NCBI GenBank assembly: GCA_017942105.1
Contig: JAGAVE010000023.1
Span: forward strand, 1 to 47,179
Length of the DNA stretch: 47,179 nt
Direction of reading: 5' to 3'
DNA from: Clostridia bacterium
GTDB taxonomy: Bacteria > Bacillota > Clostridia > Oscillospirales > Acutalibacteraceae
Positions within the stretch are counted from its first letter, which is position 1. Every line of letters starts with the position of its first letter. Both the position numbers and the translations under genes were made by a program. Below are positions 24,766-32,924 of the stretch, in pieces. The notes below the pieces were generated by a model. That model did no database searches. It was not told where the DNA came from and was given only the letters and a program-made list of their open reading frames with translations.

Positions 24766-26283
24766 TTAAGCTTTGATTTTATCAAGCTCCTTGTTTTCCT
24801 CATGTCTCTTTGCACGGAGAACTTCAAGCTCACGATACATCTGTTCTTTCTTCTCGCCCTCAACATCATAAAGTGTTTTGAGAATAATCGATTTGAGAAG
24901 ATTGCTCATTGCATAGCCGAAAAGGAGGAAAGCAAGCAACCATAGGCAGGTGCTAAGATAAGTCGGCTCTGCCTGCATCGTTTCAACGAGATCGCCTTCA
25001 GCCGAAGATTTATATCCTACCCACGCAATCATAAACGGAATCATAAGTTCCTTAAGATAGTTAAGACCGGTAAGAATCCAACCCGGCACAATACCCTGAA
25101 TCGCCTCAACGCGTTCACCCGTCTGCCATTCAAGGTAATCGTAATATTCAACATCAAGGTGAGAGCTTGAAAGCTCCTGAACGCCAATACCTACGCCGAA
25201 TAGGAAATAGAACGCATAGAAGAATATACTGTTCCAACCCGTGAAAAACATAATGCCCATCTTAGCCTCAACAAAGCAGATTGCAAAAAGCACTCCGGCG
25301 GAAATCATTGAATAAGGTCCGCACATTTTAAGAAGCTTCGTCGGCTCATGTTTTTTTGAAAGCTTTGTTGTGATAAGGTTTCCGACTACTGTTCCGATAG
25401 CTGTCGGAAGAGTGAGAAGAATATTTTTTGATGAACCAACGGTAATTGCGGCAAGGTAAGTTGACATTTTACCCAGCATTGCAAGAACATTGACCCATTG
25501 CATATAATGATAGGCGCGATAATTTCTGTATTTAAAAAGAGAGAACAGCGTCTTTGAAATTTTAACCTTTTCTTTCTTAGGAAGCTCAATTCTCTCCTTG
25601 CAGAAAAGACCGCACATAAGATTTCCGAACAAAGTAACGCTTGCCGCAACTACTCCGAGAATCATATACATCTTATTCTTATCGTCGCTGAAAAGACCGT
25701 AAACAAATGTTGCGATATATGCTCCGCCGTAACCGATATAATACGAAAGACGCCATACCGTTGCAACCTTCTTTTTCTCCTCGTGATTCGGAGAAATAAC
25801 CTGAGCGACATTCTGACCAAGATTATTGAATGCATTAAAAACCGTCTGGCAGCAGGCAATTCCGTAGCGGAAAAGTGTCATCTGCTCAACCGTCCATCCC
25901 TGAGGAACATAGAAATAAAGAACCGTCAATGCAAACATCGGAAGAAGGCAGATAATATACCACTGGCGGTAGCGACCCCAGCGAGTCTTCCACTTCTGCA
26001 CGACTATACCTGAAATAAGACCGACAATAACACCGCAGACTGTTGTTATCGTCGTCTGAACGGCAAGTATGCTTGCGATTCTGTCTGAGTCAACGCCAAC
26101 AGGGCCGTAATACAGCTCGTGCAAAAATGCAGCAGCAAGAGTTCCCGTAAGAGTTGTACCGAACATTCCGCCAACGCGTGCAAGCATAAGGCAAACATAT
26201 TCAAACTTTGTTACACTCTGTCCGATGCCTGACGGCAGAGCGTTTCCGGGAGCTTTGACTGCAGTTGTCTTTTTCTTTGACAT
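24766..26283 (-). CDS. MFS transporter, glycoside-pentoside-hexuronide (GPH) type
   Basis: This 505-residue membrane protein has about 12 transmembrane helices. It carries GPH/MFS_2 features such as KFEYVCLMLARVGGMFGTTL, GLISGIVVQKWKTRWGRYRQ (the cytoplasmic loop with its basic motif) and a long C-terminal cytoplasmic tail rich in Lys and Glu. GPH carriers import glycosides and uronides by cation symport. It is the first gene of the operon with the FAD enzyme, GH43 and DUF4838 proteins, so it probably imports what they release. A palindrome-containing promoter lies upstream. Confidence 0.85.
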   Translation of the reverse strand: MSKKKTTAVKAPGNALPSGIGQSVTKFEYVCLMLARVGGMFGTTLTGTLAAAFLHELYYGPVGVDSDRIASILAVQTTITTVCGVIVGLISGIVVQKWKTRWGRYRQWYIICLLPMFALTVLYFYVPQGWTVEQMTLFRYGIACCQTVFNAFNNLGQNVAQVISPNHEEKKKVATVWRLSYYIGYGGAYIATFVYGLFSDDKNKMYMILGVVAASVTLFGNLMCGLFCKERIELPKKEKVKISKTLFSLFKYRNYRAYHYMQWVNVLAMLGKMSTYLAAITVGSSKNILLTLPTAIGTVVGNLITTKLSKKHEPTKLLKMCGPYSMISAGVLFAICFVEAKMGIMFFTGWNSIFFYAFYFLFGVGIGVQELSSSHLDVEYYDYLEWQTGERVEAIQGIVPGWILTGLNYLKELMIPFMIAWVGYKSSAEGDLVETMQAEPTYLSTCLWLLAFLLFGYAMSNLLKSIILKTLYDVEGEKKEQMYRELEVLRAKRHEENKELDKIKA

Positions 26284-26334
26284 AGTAAATACATCCCCTT
26301 TTCAGAGCAATTCGTCGGATTTTTCTTTATAAAT

Positions 26335-26368
26335 ATTATCACATATTAAAATCAAAAAGACAATTGTC
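26335..26368 (-). promoter_or_regulatory. promoter of the GPH/FAD/GH43/DUF4838 operon with palindromic operator
   Basis: On the minus strand: TTGTCT (26358-26363), 17 bases, GATAAT (26335-26340). The -35 box lies inside the perfect palindrome GACAATTGTC (26359-26368). A repressor bound there would block the promoter, as expected for sugar-induced operons. Confidence 0.65.
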
Positions 26369-26513
26369 ATATTGTATCAAATATCTTTCTATTTTTGTAA
26401 ATATAGAACATTGATAAAGTATTATTCCAAACAAAATTGAAATTACAAGCTATTTACGGCTGATGGTATTATATATCCAACAATAGGATTTCAGAAACAA
26501 AGGAAAAATTCAG

Positions 26514-26921
26514 ATGATTTTATTGATAATCCTTGCTATCCCGTGCATAGTTTCTGCCCGTAGATACAATTTGTATGAAGACAGAACACACTCTTTAGCC
26601 ACTGTCCTCTGCGGAGACGGCTTCATCCTGTCTGCACTTGCATCTGTGGCTGTAATGATTTCATTTTCACTGAATGTTGCTGAGGAAACCTTCGATATCG
26701 TTCAACTCCTTTTGGGAGGATTTTTAATTGCTTTTGTAACGGTTATTGGTGCTCTGGCAATGTTAATAGTTCCTCTTGGCATCCTTCTGATTTATACTTG
26801 CATCACCGTCTGTGCAACCGATAACTATGACAAGTCAGATAAATACAAATGGATTCTTATTTCGGTTTGCCTGCTGATTCAGGCTGTTTTTCCTTTAGCA
26901 ATTTACTTTATATTCAGATAA
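26514..26921 (+). CDS. small integral membrane protein, unknown
   Basis: This 135-residue protein has four predicted membrane segments (MILLIILAIPCIV; GDGFILSALASVAVMISFSL; LLLGGFLIAFVTVIGALAML; WILISVCLLIQAVFPLAIYF). AAAGGA precedes the ATG. I recognise no family. It stands alone between two minus-strand operons and shares a bidirectional terminator with the thiamin-uptake genes. Confidence 0.7.
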   Translation: MILLIILAIPCIVSARRYNLYEDRTHSLATVLCGDGFILSALASVAVMISFSLNVAEETFDIVQLLLGGFLIAFVTVIGALAMLIVPLGILLIYTCITVCATDNYDKSDKYKWILISVCLLIQAVFPLAIYFIFR

Positions 26922-26939
26922 TTTAAAAATGAATATAAC

Positions 26940-26975
26940 AAACCGCCGTGCTAAAAAAGCACAGCGGTTTTCTTT
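26940..26975. terminator. bidirectional terminator
   Basis: AAACCGC-C-GTGC and GCAC-A-GCGGTTT form the stem. The plus strand continues TTCTTTTA and the minus strand TGTTATATT. It serves the small membrane protein and the thiamin-uptake operon. Confidence 0.8.
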
Positions 26976-26978
26976 TAC

Positions 26979-27713
26979 TCACAGCAACGATAGTATTTTC
27001 TTTTTATATTCGAGAAATTCATTTGTCAGGTTAAAGTCATCCCGCCGCGGCTTCGGCTCTTTAATGATGATTTCCCCTGCAATTTCTCCCGGTGAGCCTG
27101 ACAGCAAATAAATCCTGTCTGAAATAAGAATTGCTTCATCAATATCGTGGGTAATAAAAAGAGTCGACAGTTGGATTTTCTCCATCACATCCAGATACCA
27201 TTTGTGCATCGAGCTTTTTGTCAGCGTATCCAACGCAGAAAACGGTTCATCAAGAAGAGCAACATCTCTTGAAAACATATATGTCCTAAGAAGCGCCGCC
27301 CGTTGGCGCATACCGCCCGAAAGCTGAGAAGGATAGTTCTTCTGCGTTCCCTCCAGACCGAACTGAGAAAACATTGGTTCAACCTGCCGTCTTGCTTCTT
27401 TTTTCTTAACGCCCTTAAGCAACAGAGGCAACGCAACATTATCTTCAATCGTCCTGTACGGCAGCAACAGATCCTTCTGCAACATATAGCTTACATTTCC
27501 CGGTTGGTTTGTTATGTCTTTTCCGTCAAGCATAACCTGACCGTTATCGGGTGATAAGAGACCGGAAATAATATTGAACAGCGTTGTTTTTCCTCCGCCG
27601 CTGACGCCGAGCAGGCAGACCAGCTCTCCACGGTTAAGTTCAATTGAAACATTCTTAAGCACAGGCTTTTCGTCAAAACCTTTGCTTATATTTTTAATTT
27701 CTAACCTTTCCAT
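26979..27713 (-). CDS. thiZ: ABC transporter ATPase, thiamin-precursor uptake (ThiZ-like)
   Basis: This 244-residue ATPase from ATG 27713 has Walker A GVSGGGKTT, Q-loop YMLQKDLLLPYRT, signature LSGGMRQRAALLRTYM and Walker B VALLDEPFSALD. It belongs to the nitrate/sulfonate/taurine/HMP ATPase family. The open frame extends to 27785, but ATG 27713 lies 1 base after the ThiY stop. It powers the ThiX/ThiY importer in the same TPP-riboswitch operon, probably for hydroxymethylpyrimidine precursors. Confidence 0.85.
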   Translation of the reverse strand: MERLEIKNISKGFDEKPVLKNVSIELNRGELVCLLGVSGGGKTTLFNIISGLLSPDNGQVMLDGKDITNQPGNVSYMLQKDLLLPYRTIEDNVALPLLLKGVKKKEARRQVEPMFSQFGLEGTQKNYPSQLSGGMRQRAALLRTYMFSRDVALLDEPFSALDTLTKSSMHKWYLDVMEKIQLSTLFITHDIDEAILISDRIYLLSGSPGEIAGEIIIKEPKPRRDDFNLTNEFLEYKKKILSLL

Positions 27714-27714
27714 A

Positions 27715-28698
27715 TCATTCAGGAAGATAGTCATTAGTAAAGCCGAAATTCGGGTCAATTTTTGCTTCAAGAAGATTCTTTTCATTCAGCCAATTGTAGA
27801 AAGCCGCCCATCTTTCAGGGTCAAACTCGCCCCATTTTGAAGCATCCGATATATATTCCGATGCAAGATATTCCTGGCTCGCATAAACAAGCTCGCTGTT
27901 TGATTTCAGCTCTGGCGCCGCCTCCATCAGGATATCTGCGGCTTCTTTTGAATTTTCGACCGCATATGTATATCCCTTTGAAAGAGCCTCAATGAAAGCT
28001 TTTGCCGTTTCGGGATTCTCTTTAAGCCACGCATCGTTTCCGATGATTACGGGGGTGTAATAATCAAACACGGGATCTATATCTGCAAATTCAAAATAAT
28101 CTGTTTCAAGACCTGCCGTCTGACAAGCTACACCTGCCCAGCCGTAAAAAATCCAGATAGCATCAACAGAACCGCTTTTTAGTGCCGACACCTCATCAGT
28201 AACGGTTGACGGAATAAGCTCAACAAGATCAAAGTTTCCGCCGTCAGCCTTCATTACATCACGAATGGTTTCTTTTTCAACCTCCATATCCCAGGTTGCA
28301 TATTTCTTTCCTTCAAGACCCTTCGGGGTGTGCATTCCTTCGCCTTTTCGAGAAATTATACCTGAAGTGTTATGCTGTATAACTGCGGCAACTGCAGTAA
28401 CCGGAACAGCGGAATCTCCTGCAAAAGCAGGTGCGAGAGAATCCTGAAAAGAAACTCCAAACTGTGCTTTGCCTGAAGCAACCAACGCTTCAGCACCGCC
28501 CTCAGGCGGTTGAACGATTTCGACATCCAGGCCTGCCTCTTCAAAGTAACCTTTAGCCTGAGCAACATAAATTCCCGTATGATTTGTATTAGGCGTCCAG
28601 TCAAGAACGATTGTTATTTTGCTCTGTTCTGTTTTTCCGCAAGCTGATAAGCAGAAAATTATCGCAACAGACATCAATAAAGCTATTATTTTTTTCAT
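27715..28698 (-). CDS. thiY: substrate-binding lipoprotein for thiamin precursor (ThiY/NMT1-like)
   Basis: This 327-residue lipoprotein has a signal peptide ending in the lipobox LSAC (C20). It has the NMT1/THI5-like fold shown by ITIVLDWTPNTNHTGIYVAQ and AKGYFEEAGLDVEIVQPPEG, the hallmark N-terminus of ThiY-type binding proteins for formyl-aminopyrimidine/HMP precursors. It overlaps the permease by 4 bases. Operon position behind TPP riboswitches confirms a thiamin role. Confidence 0.9.
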   Translation of the reverse strand: MKKIIALLMSVAIIFCLSACGKTEQSKITIVLDWTPNTNHTGIYVAQAKGYFEEAGLDVEIVQPPEGGAEALVASGKAQFGVSFQDSLAPAFAGDSAVPVTAVAAVIQHNTSGIISRKGEGMHTPKGLEGKKYATWDMEVEKETIRDVMKADGGNFDLVELIPSTVTDEVSALKSGSVDAIWIFYGWAGVACQTAGLETDYFEFADIDPVFDYYTPVIIGNDAWLKENPETAKAFIEALSKGYTYAVENSKEAADILMEAAPELKSNSELVYASQEYLASEYISDASKWGEFDPERWAAFYNWLNEKNLLEAKIDPNFGFTNDYLPE

Positions 28699-29459
28699 AC
28701 TTTTTTCTCCTTTTTGTTAGTATTACGGTAAGGCATACATTTTTTCTCTGCAAACCCAACCAACGCCATTAACGCCAGGGAAATTGCGGAGATAAGAAAA
28801 ATCACTGCAAACATTTTATCAAAAGCAAATGCTTTTTTGACGCGTGTCATATAAACACCCAATCCACCGAAGCCGCCTAGCCATTCGCTGATAACAGCAC
28901 CGACAACGCTGTATGCCGCGGCAATTCTTAAGCCTGAAAACAGTTGCGGCAAAGCCGACGGAAACTTGATATAGCGAAAAATCTGCACGCGATTTGCTCC
29001 CATCGAACGCAGTAATCCTACAGCGTCTTTATCTGCGCTCCTGAACCCGTCAAGAAGTCCAACGGTTACGGGGAAAAATGTTGATATAACTATCAGAACA
29101 ATCTTCGGCGTCATTTCATAACCGAACCAAAGAACAAGAATAGGAGCAATTGCTACGGAAGGAATTGTTTGAGTTATGATGAGCAAGGGATAAAATGCTT
29201 TATACAAAACATTGAAGCCATCCATCAGCACCGCCGCAACGAAGCCTACGCTTACACCCAAAAACAAGCCTATAAAAGCCTCCTGCAGAGTTATGAGCGA
29301 ATTTTCAAACAGCAACTGCCTTTCATCAATAAATGCCCGTATAACATCTACAGGCGACGGCAACATATAAGACGGTATCAGCCCCACCGAGCAGACTGAT
29401 TGCCATACAATCAACAAAAGGATGACGGCAACGACCGACGGAACATTACGCCTCAGCAT
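28695..29459 (-). CDS. thiX: ABC permease for thiamin precursor (ThiX-like)
   Basis: This membrane permease has six helices and the BPD_transp_1 fold with the coupling motif region SMGANRVQIFRYIKFPSALP. ATG 29459 (254 residues) overlaps the upstream stop and is my preferred start. An in-frame TTG at 29480 would add 7 residues. Neither has a strong ribosome binding site, so translation is probably coupled to the preceding gene. It forms the membrane channel of the ThiXYZ importer. Confidence 0.88.
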   Translation of the reverse strand: MLRRNVPSVVAVILLLIVWQSVCSVGLIPSYMLPSPVDVIRAFIDERQLLFENSLITLQEAFIGLFLGVSVGFVAAVLMDGFNVLYKAFYPLLIITQTIPSVAIAPILVLWFGYEMTPKIVLIVISTFFPVTVGLLDGFRSADKDAVGLLRSMGANRVQIFRYIKFPSALPQLFSGLRIAAAYSVVGAVISEWLGGFGGLGVYMTRVKKAFAFDKMFAVIFLISAISLALMALVGFAEKKCMPYRNTNKKEKKV

Positions 29460-29748
29460 GCTTTTTAATCTTTTTGTCAATGGTCAGAATTTCGCCCTCG
29501 GGTCTGTAAACGACCTTAACATAAGCAGAAACACTTTCTGCGCCTGCTTTAATTGCAACATGCTGACATTCCTTGACAATATCCATCAGTTGGTCATAGC
29601 TGTCACCTTCAATTGTTGTTTCGAATGGGCCTACATGGCAGTTCAAACCGTTGCTTTTGATAAATGCGATAACCTCATCTACGATACGGATAAGGTCATC
29701 CTGATCTTTTGCAACAGGAAGAACCTGAATTGCGATACTTGCTTTCAT
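29446..29748 (-). CDS. thiamin-binding protein, MTH1187/YkoF type (DUF77)
   Basis: This 100-residue protein resembles the MTH1187 family (KASIAIQVLPVAKDQDDLIRI ... NGLNCHVGPFETTIEGDSYD), ferredoxin-like proteins that bind thiamin or HMP. ATG 29748 has TTGGAGGT just upstream. It is the first gene after the riboswitches and overlaps the ThiX start. It may deliver or buffer the pyrimidine substrate in the cytoplasm. Confidence 0.85.
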   Translation of the reverse strand: MKASIAIQVLPVAKDQDDLIRIVDEVIAFIKSNGLNCHVGPFETTIEGDSYDQLMDIVKECQHVAIKAGAESVSAYVKVVYRPEGEILTIDKKIKKHAEA

Positions 29749-29759
29749 AAAATTACCTC

Positions 29760-29797
29760 CAAAAATTAAATTACCTCCGCCGTAATATCGGCGAAGG
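29760..29797 (-). terminator. expression-platform terminator of the proximal TPP riboswitch
   Basis: On the minus strand CCTTCGCCG pairs with CGGCGGAGG (one wobble), followed by TAATTTAATTTTT, directly before the ribosome binding site of the thiamin-binding protein gene. Confidence 0.75.
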
Positions 29798-29847
29798 CTT
29801 ATCAAAGTACGGTTTGTTTACTGCAGATCACAATGTACTTCAGCTAT

Positions 29848-29940
29848 GCTTCCTACGCCGGCATTATCCGGATCAGGTTTACGGGTCGCAGGTTTACCTG
29901 CCTCTCAGCCGTTCGTACGGCTCCCCGGAATTGAAATACG
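29848..29940 (-). ncRNA. TPP riboswitch, proximal copy
   Basis: The minus strand shows the THI-element core: GGGGAGCC, GGCTGAGAGG, GACCC and ACCTGATCCGGATAATGCCG, then GCGTAGGAAG. This is the class that binds thiamin diphosphate and turns off thiamin genes. It lies between the two terminators and upstream of the thiamin-binding protein/ThiXYZ operon. Confidence 0.95.
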
Positions 29941-29942
29941 AA

Positions 29943-29979
29943 ATAAAAATCAGGAGACAACCCCTTCGGATGCCTCCTG
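29943..29979 (-). terminator. expression-platform terminator of the distal TPP riboswitch
   Basis: On the minus strand CAGGAG pairs with CTCCTG around an inner GCATCC/GGTTGT stem, followed by ATTTTTATTT. It separates the two aptamers. Confidence 0.7.
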
Positions 29980-30000
29980 TAAAAAATCTTTTAATATGAC

Positions 30001-30088
30001 TTCCTACGGCGGCATTATCCGCATCAGGTTATAGGGTCGAAGTTTGATTACTTCCTCTCAGCCTGCTTACACAAGCTCCCCTGTATTT
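30001..30088 (-). ncRNA. TPP riboswitch, distal copy
   Basis: A second full THI element on the minus strand: GGGGAGC, GGCTGAGAGG, GACCC, ACCTGATGCGGATAATGCCG and CCGTAGGAAG. It is nearest the promoter and followed by its own terminator, so the operon has two aptamers in series. Confidence 0.95.
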
Positions 30089-30099
30089 ACTTCGTCTGC

Positions 30100-30128
30100 A
30101 TTATATACCCTTTCCCGTAAAAAATCAA
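30100..30128 (-). promoter_or_regulatory. promoter of the TPP-riboswitch operon
   Basis: On the minus strand: TTGATT (30123-30128), 17 bases, TATAAT (30100-30105), just upstream of the distal aptamer. Confidence 0.8.
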
Positions 30129-30169
30129 GAGTTTTTTAACATTTACTCTGTTTTTGTCGTCCGCTGTTC

Positions 30170-30198
30170 TTGACATTTATTTGCACACTTGTTAAAAT
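30170..30198 (+). promoter_or_regulatory. promoter of the zinc-ribbon membrane protein
   Basis: Perfect TTGACA (30170-30175), 17 bases, TAAAAT (30193-30198), 25 bases before the ATG. Confidence 0.85.
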
Positions 30199-30223
30199 TT
30201 TTCTATAAGAAAGGGGCAATAAT

Positions 30224-30814
30224 ATGGCTTACATTCATTTTTCCTACACAAAATACGGTCTTTCAAAACGAGCCACTGCAACGAGCGTTACGGGCGGAAT
30301 TTTCACCACCGCAGGCATCGCTTTCACCGTCTACAGTCTGGTTTACGGGATTTTCGGTGATCTTGAAGACGATTTTTTCGGATATATCGTTTGCGGATTA
30401 ATTTTTATCGGTATTGGTTTCGCTTTTCAATTCTGGGCAAAGCGGATAAACGATAAAAAAGCTTACAAAAAATGGGTAAAATTAATTGATGAAAACAATC
30501 TTACACAGCAGGTAAGCTCCAATATAGCTGTTGCTGTTGAATTATATAAAAAAGCGCCTACAGAGCGATGCAAAAAATACATTCTCCAGCTCAATCCGCT
30601 TCTGAATAATTATCTTGAAGCAAACAAGCAGACCTCTCAACCAAAACAGCAAACCAACACGCCACCATCACCTACTGCAACCGTAAATGAGCAACCCACA
30701 CCCTTGAATGTTCAGCCTGCACCTCAGGCAGGAGGTTTCTGCAGAAATTGCGGAAGCAAATTCACACCTGATTCAAAGTTCTGCAACAATTGCGGCGCAT
30801 CGGTAGTTTACTGA
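30224..30814 (+). CDS. membrane protein with C-terminal zinc ribbon, unknown function
   Basis: This 196-residue protein has two hydrophobic helices (about 22-45 and 52-72). A helical cytoplasmic segment, a Pro/Thr/Gln-rich linker (about 135-168) and a C-terminal zinc ribbon FCRNCGSKFTPDSKFCNNCG follow. Zinc-ribbon-tailed membrane proteins are common in Firmicutes; functions are mostly unknown. It is transcribed alone and convergent with the rRNA methyltransferase gene. Confidence 0.75.
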   Translation: MAYIHFSYTKYGLSKRATATSVTGGIFTTAGIAFTVYSLVYGIFGDLEDDFFGYIVCGLIFIGIGFAFQFWAKRINDKKAYKKWVKLIDENNLTQQVSSNIAVAVELYKKAPTERCKKYILQLNPLLNNYLEANKQTSQPKQQTNTPPSPTATVNEQPTPLNVQPAPQAGGFCRNCGSKFTPDSKFCNNCGASVVY

Positions 30815-30842
30815 AATTAAATCACATTAACACAAATCATAA

Positions 30843-30880
30843 AAAACGACTGACCTTTGCAATGGGTCAGTCTTTCTTGT
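30843..30880. terminator. bidirectional terminator
   Basis: GACTGACC and GGTCAGTC form an 8-bp stem (30848-30872). Read on the minus strand it is followed by GTTTTTT; on the plus strand by TTTCTTGTTTTT. It overlaps the last codons of the methyltransferase gene. Confidence 0.8.
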
Positions 30881-31685
30881 TTTTATTGCTGAGTTGATAG
30901 AACGCGACTGCCGAAGCGGCGGCTACATTAAGCGAATCAACGCCGTGATACATCGGTATTTTCACGGTATAATCGCAGTCATATATAGTTTGGTCAGAGA
31001 GTCCGTCGCCCTCCGTTCCCATAATGACAGCAAGCTTATTTTCCTCCGCCAGCCTCGGGTCATCGATTGAAACAGAATCGTCCTTAAGTGCCATAGCGAT
31101 CGTTTTAAAGCCGAGAGCTTTTATCTCATCAAGACTTTCATCGGGTGAAAAAGTCCATTCGATCTGAAATACGGTACCCATACTGACTCTCACCGCGCGT
31201 CTGTAAAGAGGGTCAGAGCAGCCGGGAGTGAGGATCACGGCATCCATTCCGAGAGCTGCTGCTGAACGGATTATGGCGCCGACATTGGTCGGGTTCATAA
31301 CTCTGTCCAATATGACAATACGACTTTTGCTTTCGCATATTTCTTTAACACTTTGCAAGGGTTTGCGTTTCATTGCGCAGAGCATCCCCCTCGTAAGCTT
31401 GAAGCCCGTCAGTTGCGTCAGGATATCAAATTCTGCGCAAAAAATCGGCACATCCTTAATTCTTTCAAGAATCGGCTTGCCCTCACCCTCAATATGTCTT
31501 TTTTCCATAAGGCAGGAAACAGGTTCATATCCTGCATCAAGGGCGCGTTCGATAACCTTCGGACTTTCCGCAACAAACAAGCCTTTTTCAGGAAACTCTC
31601 TGTTTAAAAGCTGAGCCTCGCTCAAACGGGCATATACATCCAGCTCAGGTGCAGAAAAATCTGTTATTTCTATAATATTACTCAT
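30867..31685 (-). CDS. TrmH/SpoU-family RNA 2'-O-methyltransferase
   Basis: This 272-residue SPOUT methyltransferase (from ATG 31685, GGAG upstream; ATG 31697 is also in frame) would methylate rRNA or tRNA riboses. Motif 1 is NPTNVGAIIRSAAALG, motif 2 IMGTEGDGLS and motif 3 IPMYHGVDSLNVAAASAV, together forming the knot and SAM pocket. The N-terminal 100 residues are the usual RNA-binding domain. A consensus promoter lies upstream. Confidence 0.92.
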   Translation of the reverse strand: MSNIIEITDFSAPELDVYARLSEAQLLNREFPEKGLFVAESPKVIERALDAGYEPVSCLMEKRHIEGEGKPILERIKDVPIFCAEFDILTQLTGFKLTRGMLCAMKRKPLQSVKEICESKSRIVILDRVMNPTNVGAIIRSAAALGMDAVILTPGCSDPLYRRAVRVSMGTVFQIEWTFSPDESLDEIKALGFKTIAMALKDDSVSIDDPRLAEENKLAVIMGTEGDGLSDQTIYDCDYTVKIPMYHGVDSLNVAAASAVAFYQLSNKNKKD

Positions 31686-31715
31686 ACTATTCTCCATTGT
31701 GTTGATATGCTATAT

Positions 31716-31744
31716 ATTTTAGCCATATAATCCACCTGTGTCAA
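31716..31744 (-). promoter_or_regulatory. promoter of the RNA methyltransferase gene
   Basis: On the minus strand: perfect TTGACA (31739-31744), 17 bases, TAAAAT (31716-31721). Confidence 0.88.
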
Positions 31745-31796
31745 ATGTTTCCTTATATATTGATAATCTTCAAGTCAAAAGATGTAACTTAACTAC

Positions 31797-31809
31797 GTTT
31801 GCTCCCTCT
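31797..31809 (+). repeat. left copy of a 13-base direct repeat flanking the WYL island
   Basis: CGTTTGCTCCCTC is repeated exactly at 36237-36249, enclosing the three island genes with little else. This could mark the ends of an inserted module; by itself it is short. Confidence 0.45.
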
Positions 31810-31901
31810 TTTTTCCCACAGTGTAACAGGAATCTCAAAGCGCAACATTCAGCCAAAAACTACATTTTTTATGATTCGAACTACAATTTATCCAAATAGA
31901 C

Positions 31902-31929
31902 ACTATGAGTCCATTTTATGTGTTATAAT
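31902..31929 (+). promoter_or_regulatory. extended -10 promoter and possible operator of the WYL gene
   Basis: TGTTATAAT (31921-31929) is an extended -10 box without a clear -35. Upstream, ACT-ATG-AGT (within GACACTATGAGTCC) is a small inverted repeat that the WYL regulator might bind. Confidence 0.4.
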
Positions 31930-31950
31930 ATTAGCAAAGGAGTGATCCAT

Positions 31951-32883
31951 ATGCCTGAAAACTTCAAAAGTAACAAAAGCTACAGACTAATCAACATATA
32001 TGAAAGGTTGAATATGGGTGAGTTTGTGAACAAGCAAATTCTCGCTGATACATTTGGTGTATCTAAAAAAACTATTCAGCGTGATATAGATGACCTTCGT
32101 GCATATTTTTCTGAAAATTACCAACATGAGGTCGATACGGAAATAAAATTCAATAGAGCCAAAAACTCCTATGTACTTGTCCGACCAGAGCGCGAATGTC
32201 TTACCAACACAGAGATTCTCGCAACATGTAAAATTCTTCTCGAAAGCCGCGCTTTATGTAAGGAAGAGCTTTTTGTAATTATCGATAAACTTCTTTTACA
32301 AGCAACAACATATGATAAAATACTTATCCGTAACCTGATTCACAGTGAATACGCAAATTTTGTTGAACTCAGACACAAAAAAAGACTTCTGTCTCTGATC
32401 TGGGAATTGTCAAATTGCATAAACAACTGTAATGCAATCAGTTTTAATTATGAGCGCCAGGACGGAACAGCATCTGAGAAAAAGGTTAAGCCGGTTTCAA
32501 TTATGTTTTCGGAATTTTATTTTTATCTCATCGCTTATCAATATGACGAAGAAAAAAGTTATCCTATAGTTTACCGTGTTGACAGAATAACCGGTATGAA
32601 AAATCTTGAGCAAAAATTCTATATCCCATATAAAGACACTTTCAGTGATGGTGAATTCAGGAAAAGAGTTCAGTTCATGTATTCGGGTAAATTAAAAAGA
32701 ATTACATTTGAATACTCCGGTGTTCTTGAAGCTATTCTTGACAGATTACCGACCGCTCAGATATTAGAAACCAGTGGAACAGTATATACTATCAGCGCAG
32801 AATCATTTGGTGACGGTATTCTTATGTGGTTGCAAAGCCAAGGTGATAAAGTCAGCATTATCGATATTAAAACTCAAGAATAA
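31951..32883 (+). CDS. WYL-domain transcriptional regulator
   Basis: This 310-residue regulator (ATG 31951, AAAGGAG upstream) has an N-terminal HTH_11/DeoR-like helix-turn-helix (NKQILADTFGVSKKTIQRDI, residues about 27-47). A WYL-fold region follows (about 158-225, AISFNYERQDGTASEKKVKP ... FYFYLIAYQYDEEKSYPIVY), then a C-terminal WCX-like part. WYL regulators of the BrxR/CapW type control several phage-defence systems, so a WYL gene at the head of two unknown genes is informative. It is followed 41 bases later by the first unknown gene and probably represses the whole unit. Its AT content is higher than that of the flanking host genes. Confidence 0.85.
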   Translation: MPENFKSNKSYRLINIYERLNMGEFVNKQILADTFGVSKKTIQRDIDDLRAYFSENYQHEVDTEIKFNRAKNSYVLVRPERECLTNTEILATCKILLESRALCKEELFVIIDKLLLQATTYDKILIRNLIHSEYANFVELRHKKRLLSLIWELSNCINNCNAISFNYERQDGTASEKKVKPVSIMFSEFYFYLIAYQYDEEKSYPIVYRVDRITGMKNLEQKFYIPYKDTFSDGEFRKRVQFMYSGKLKRITFEYSGVLEAILDRLPTAQILETSGTVYTISAESFGDGILMWLQSQGDKVSIIDIKTQE

Positions 32884-32924
32884 GGCAAGCATTAAATTAT
32901 TGGTATAATTGAAGGAGAGCCCCT

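Noticed and set aside
29814-30034. Plus-strand short frames in the thiamin leader
   Set aside because: They are the reverse complement of the two TPP aptamers.
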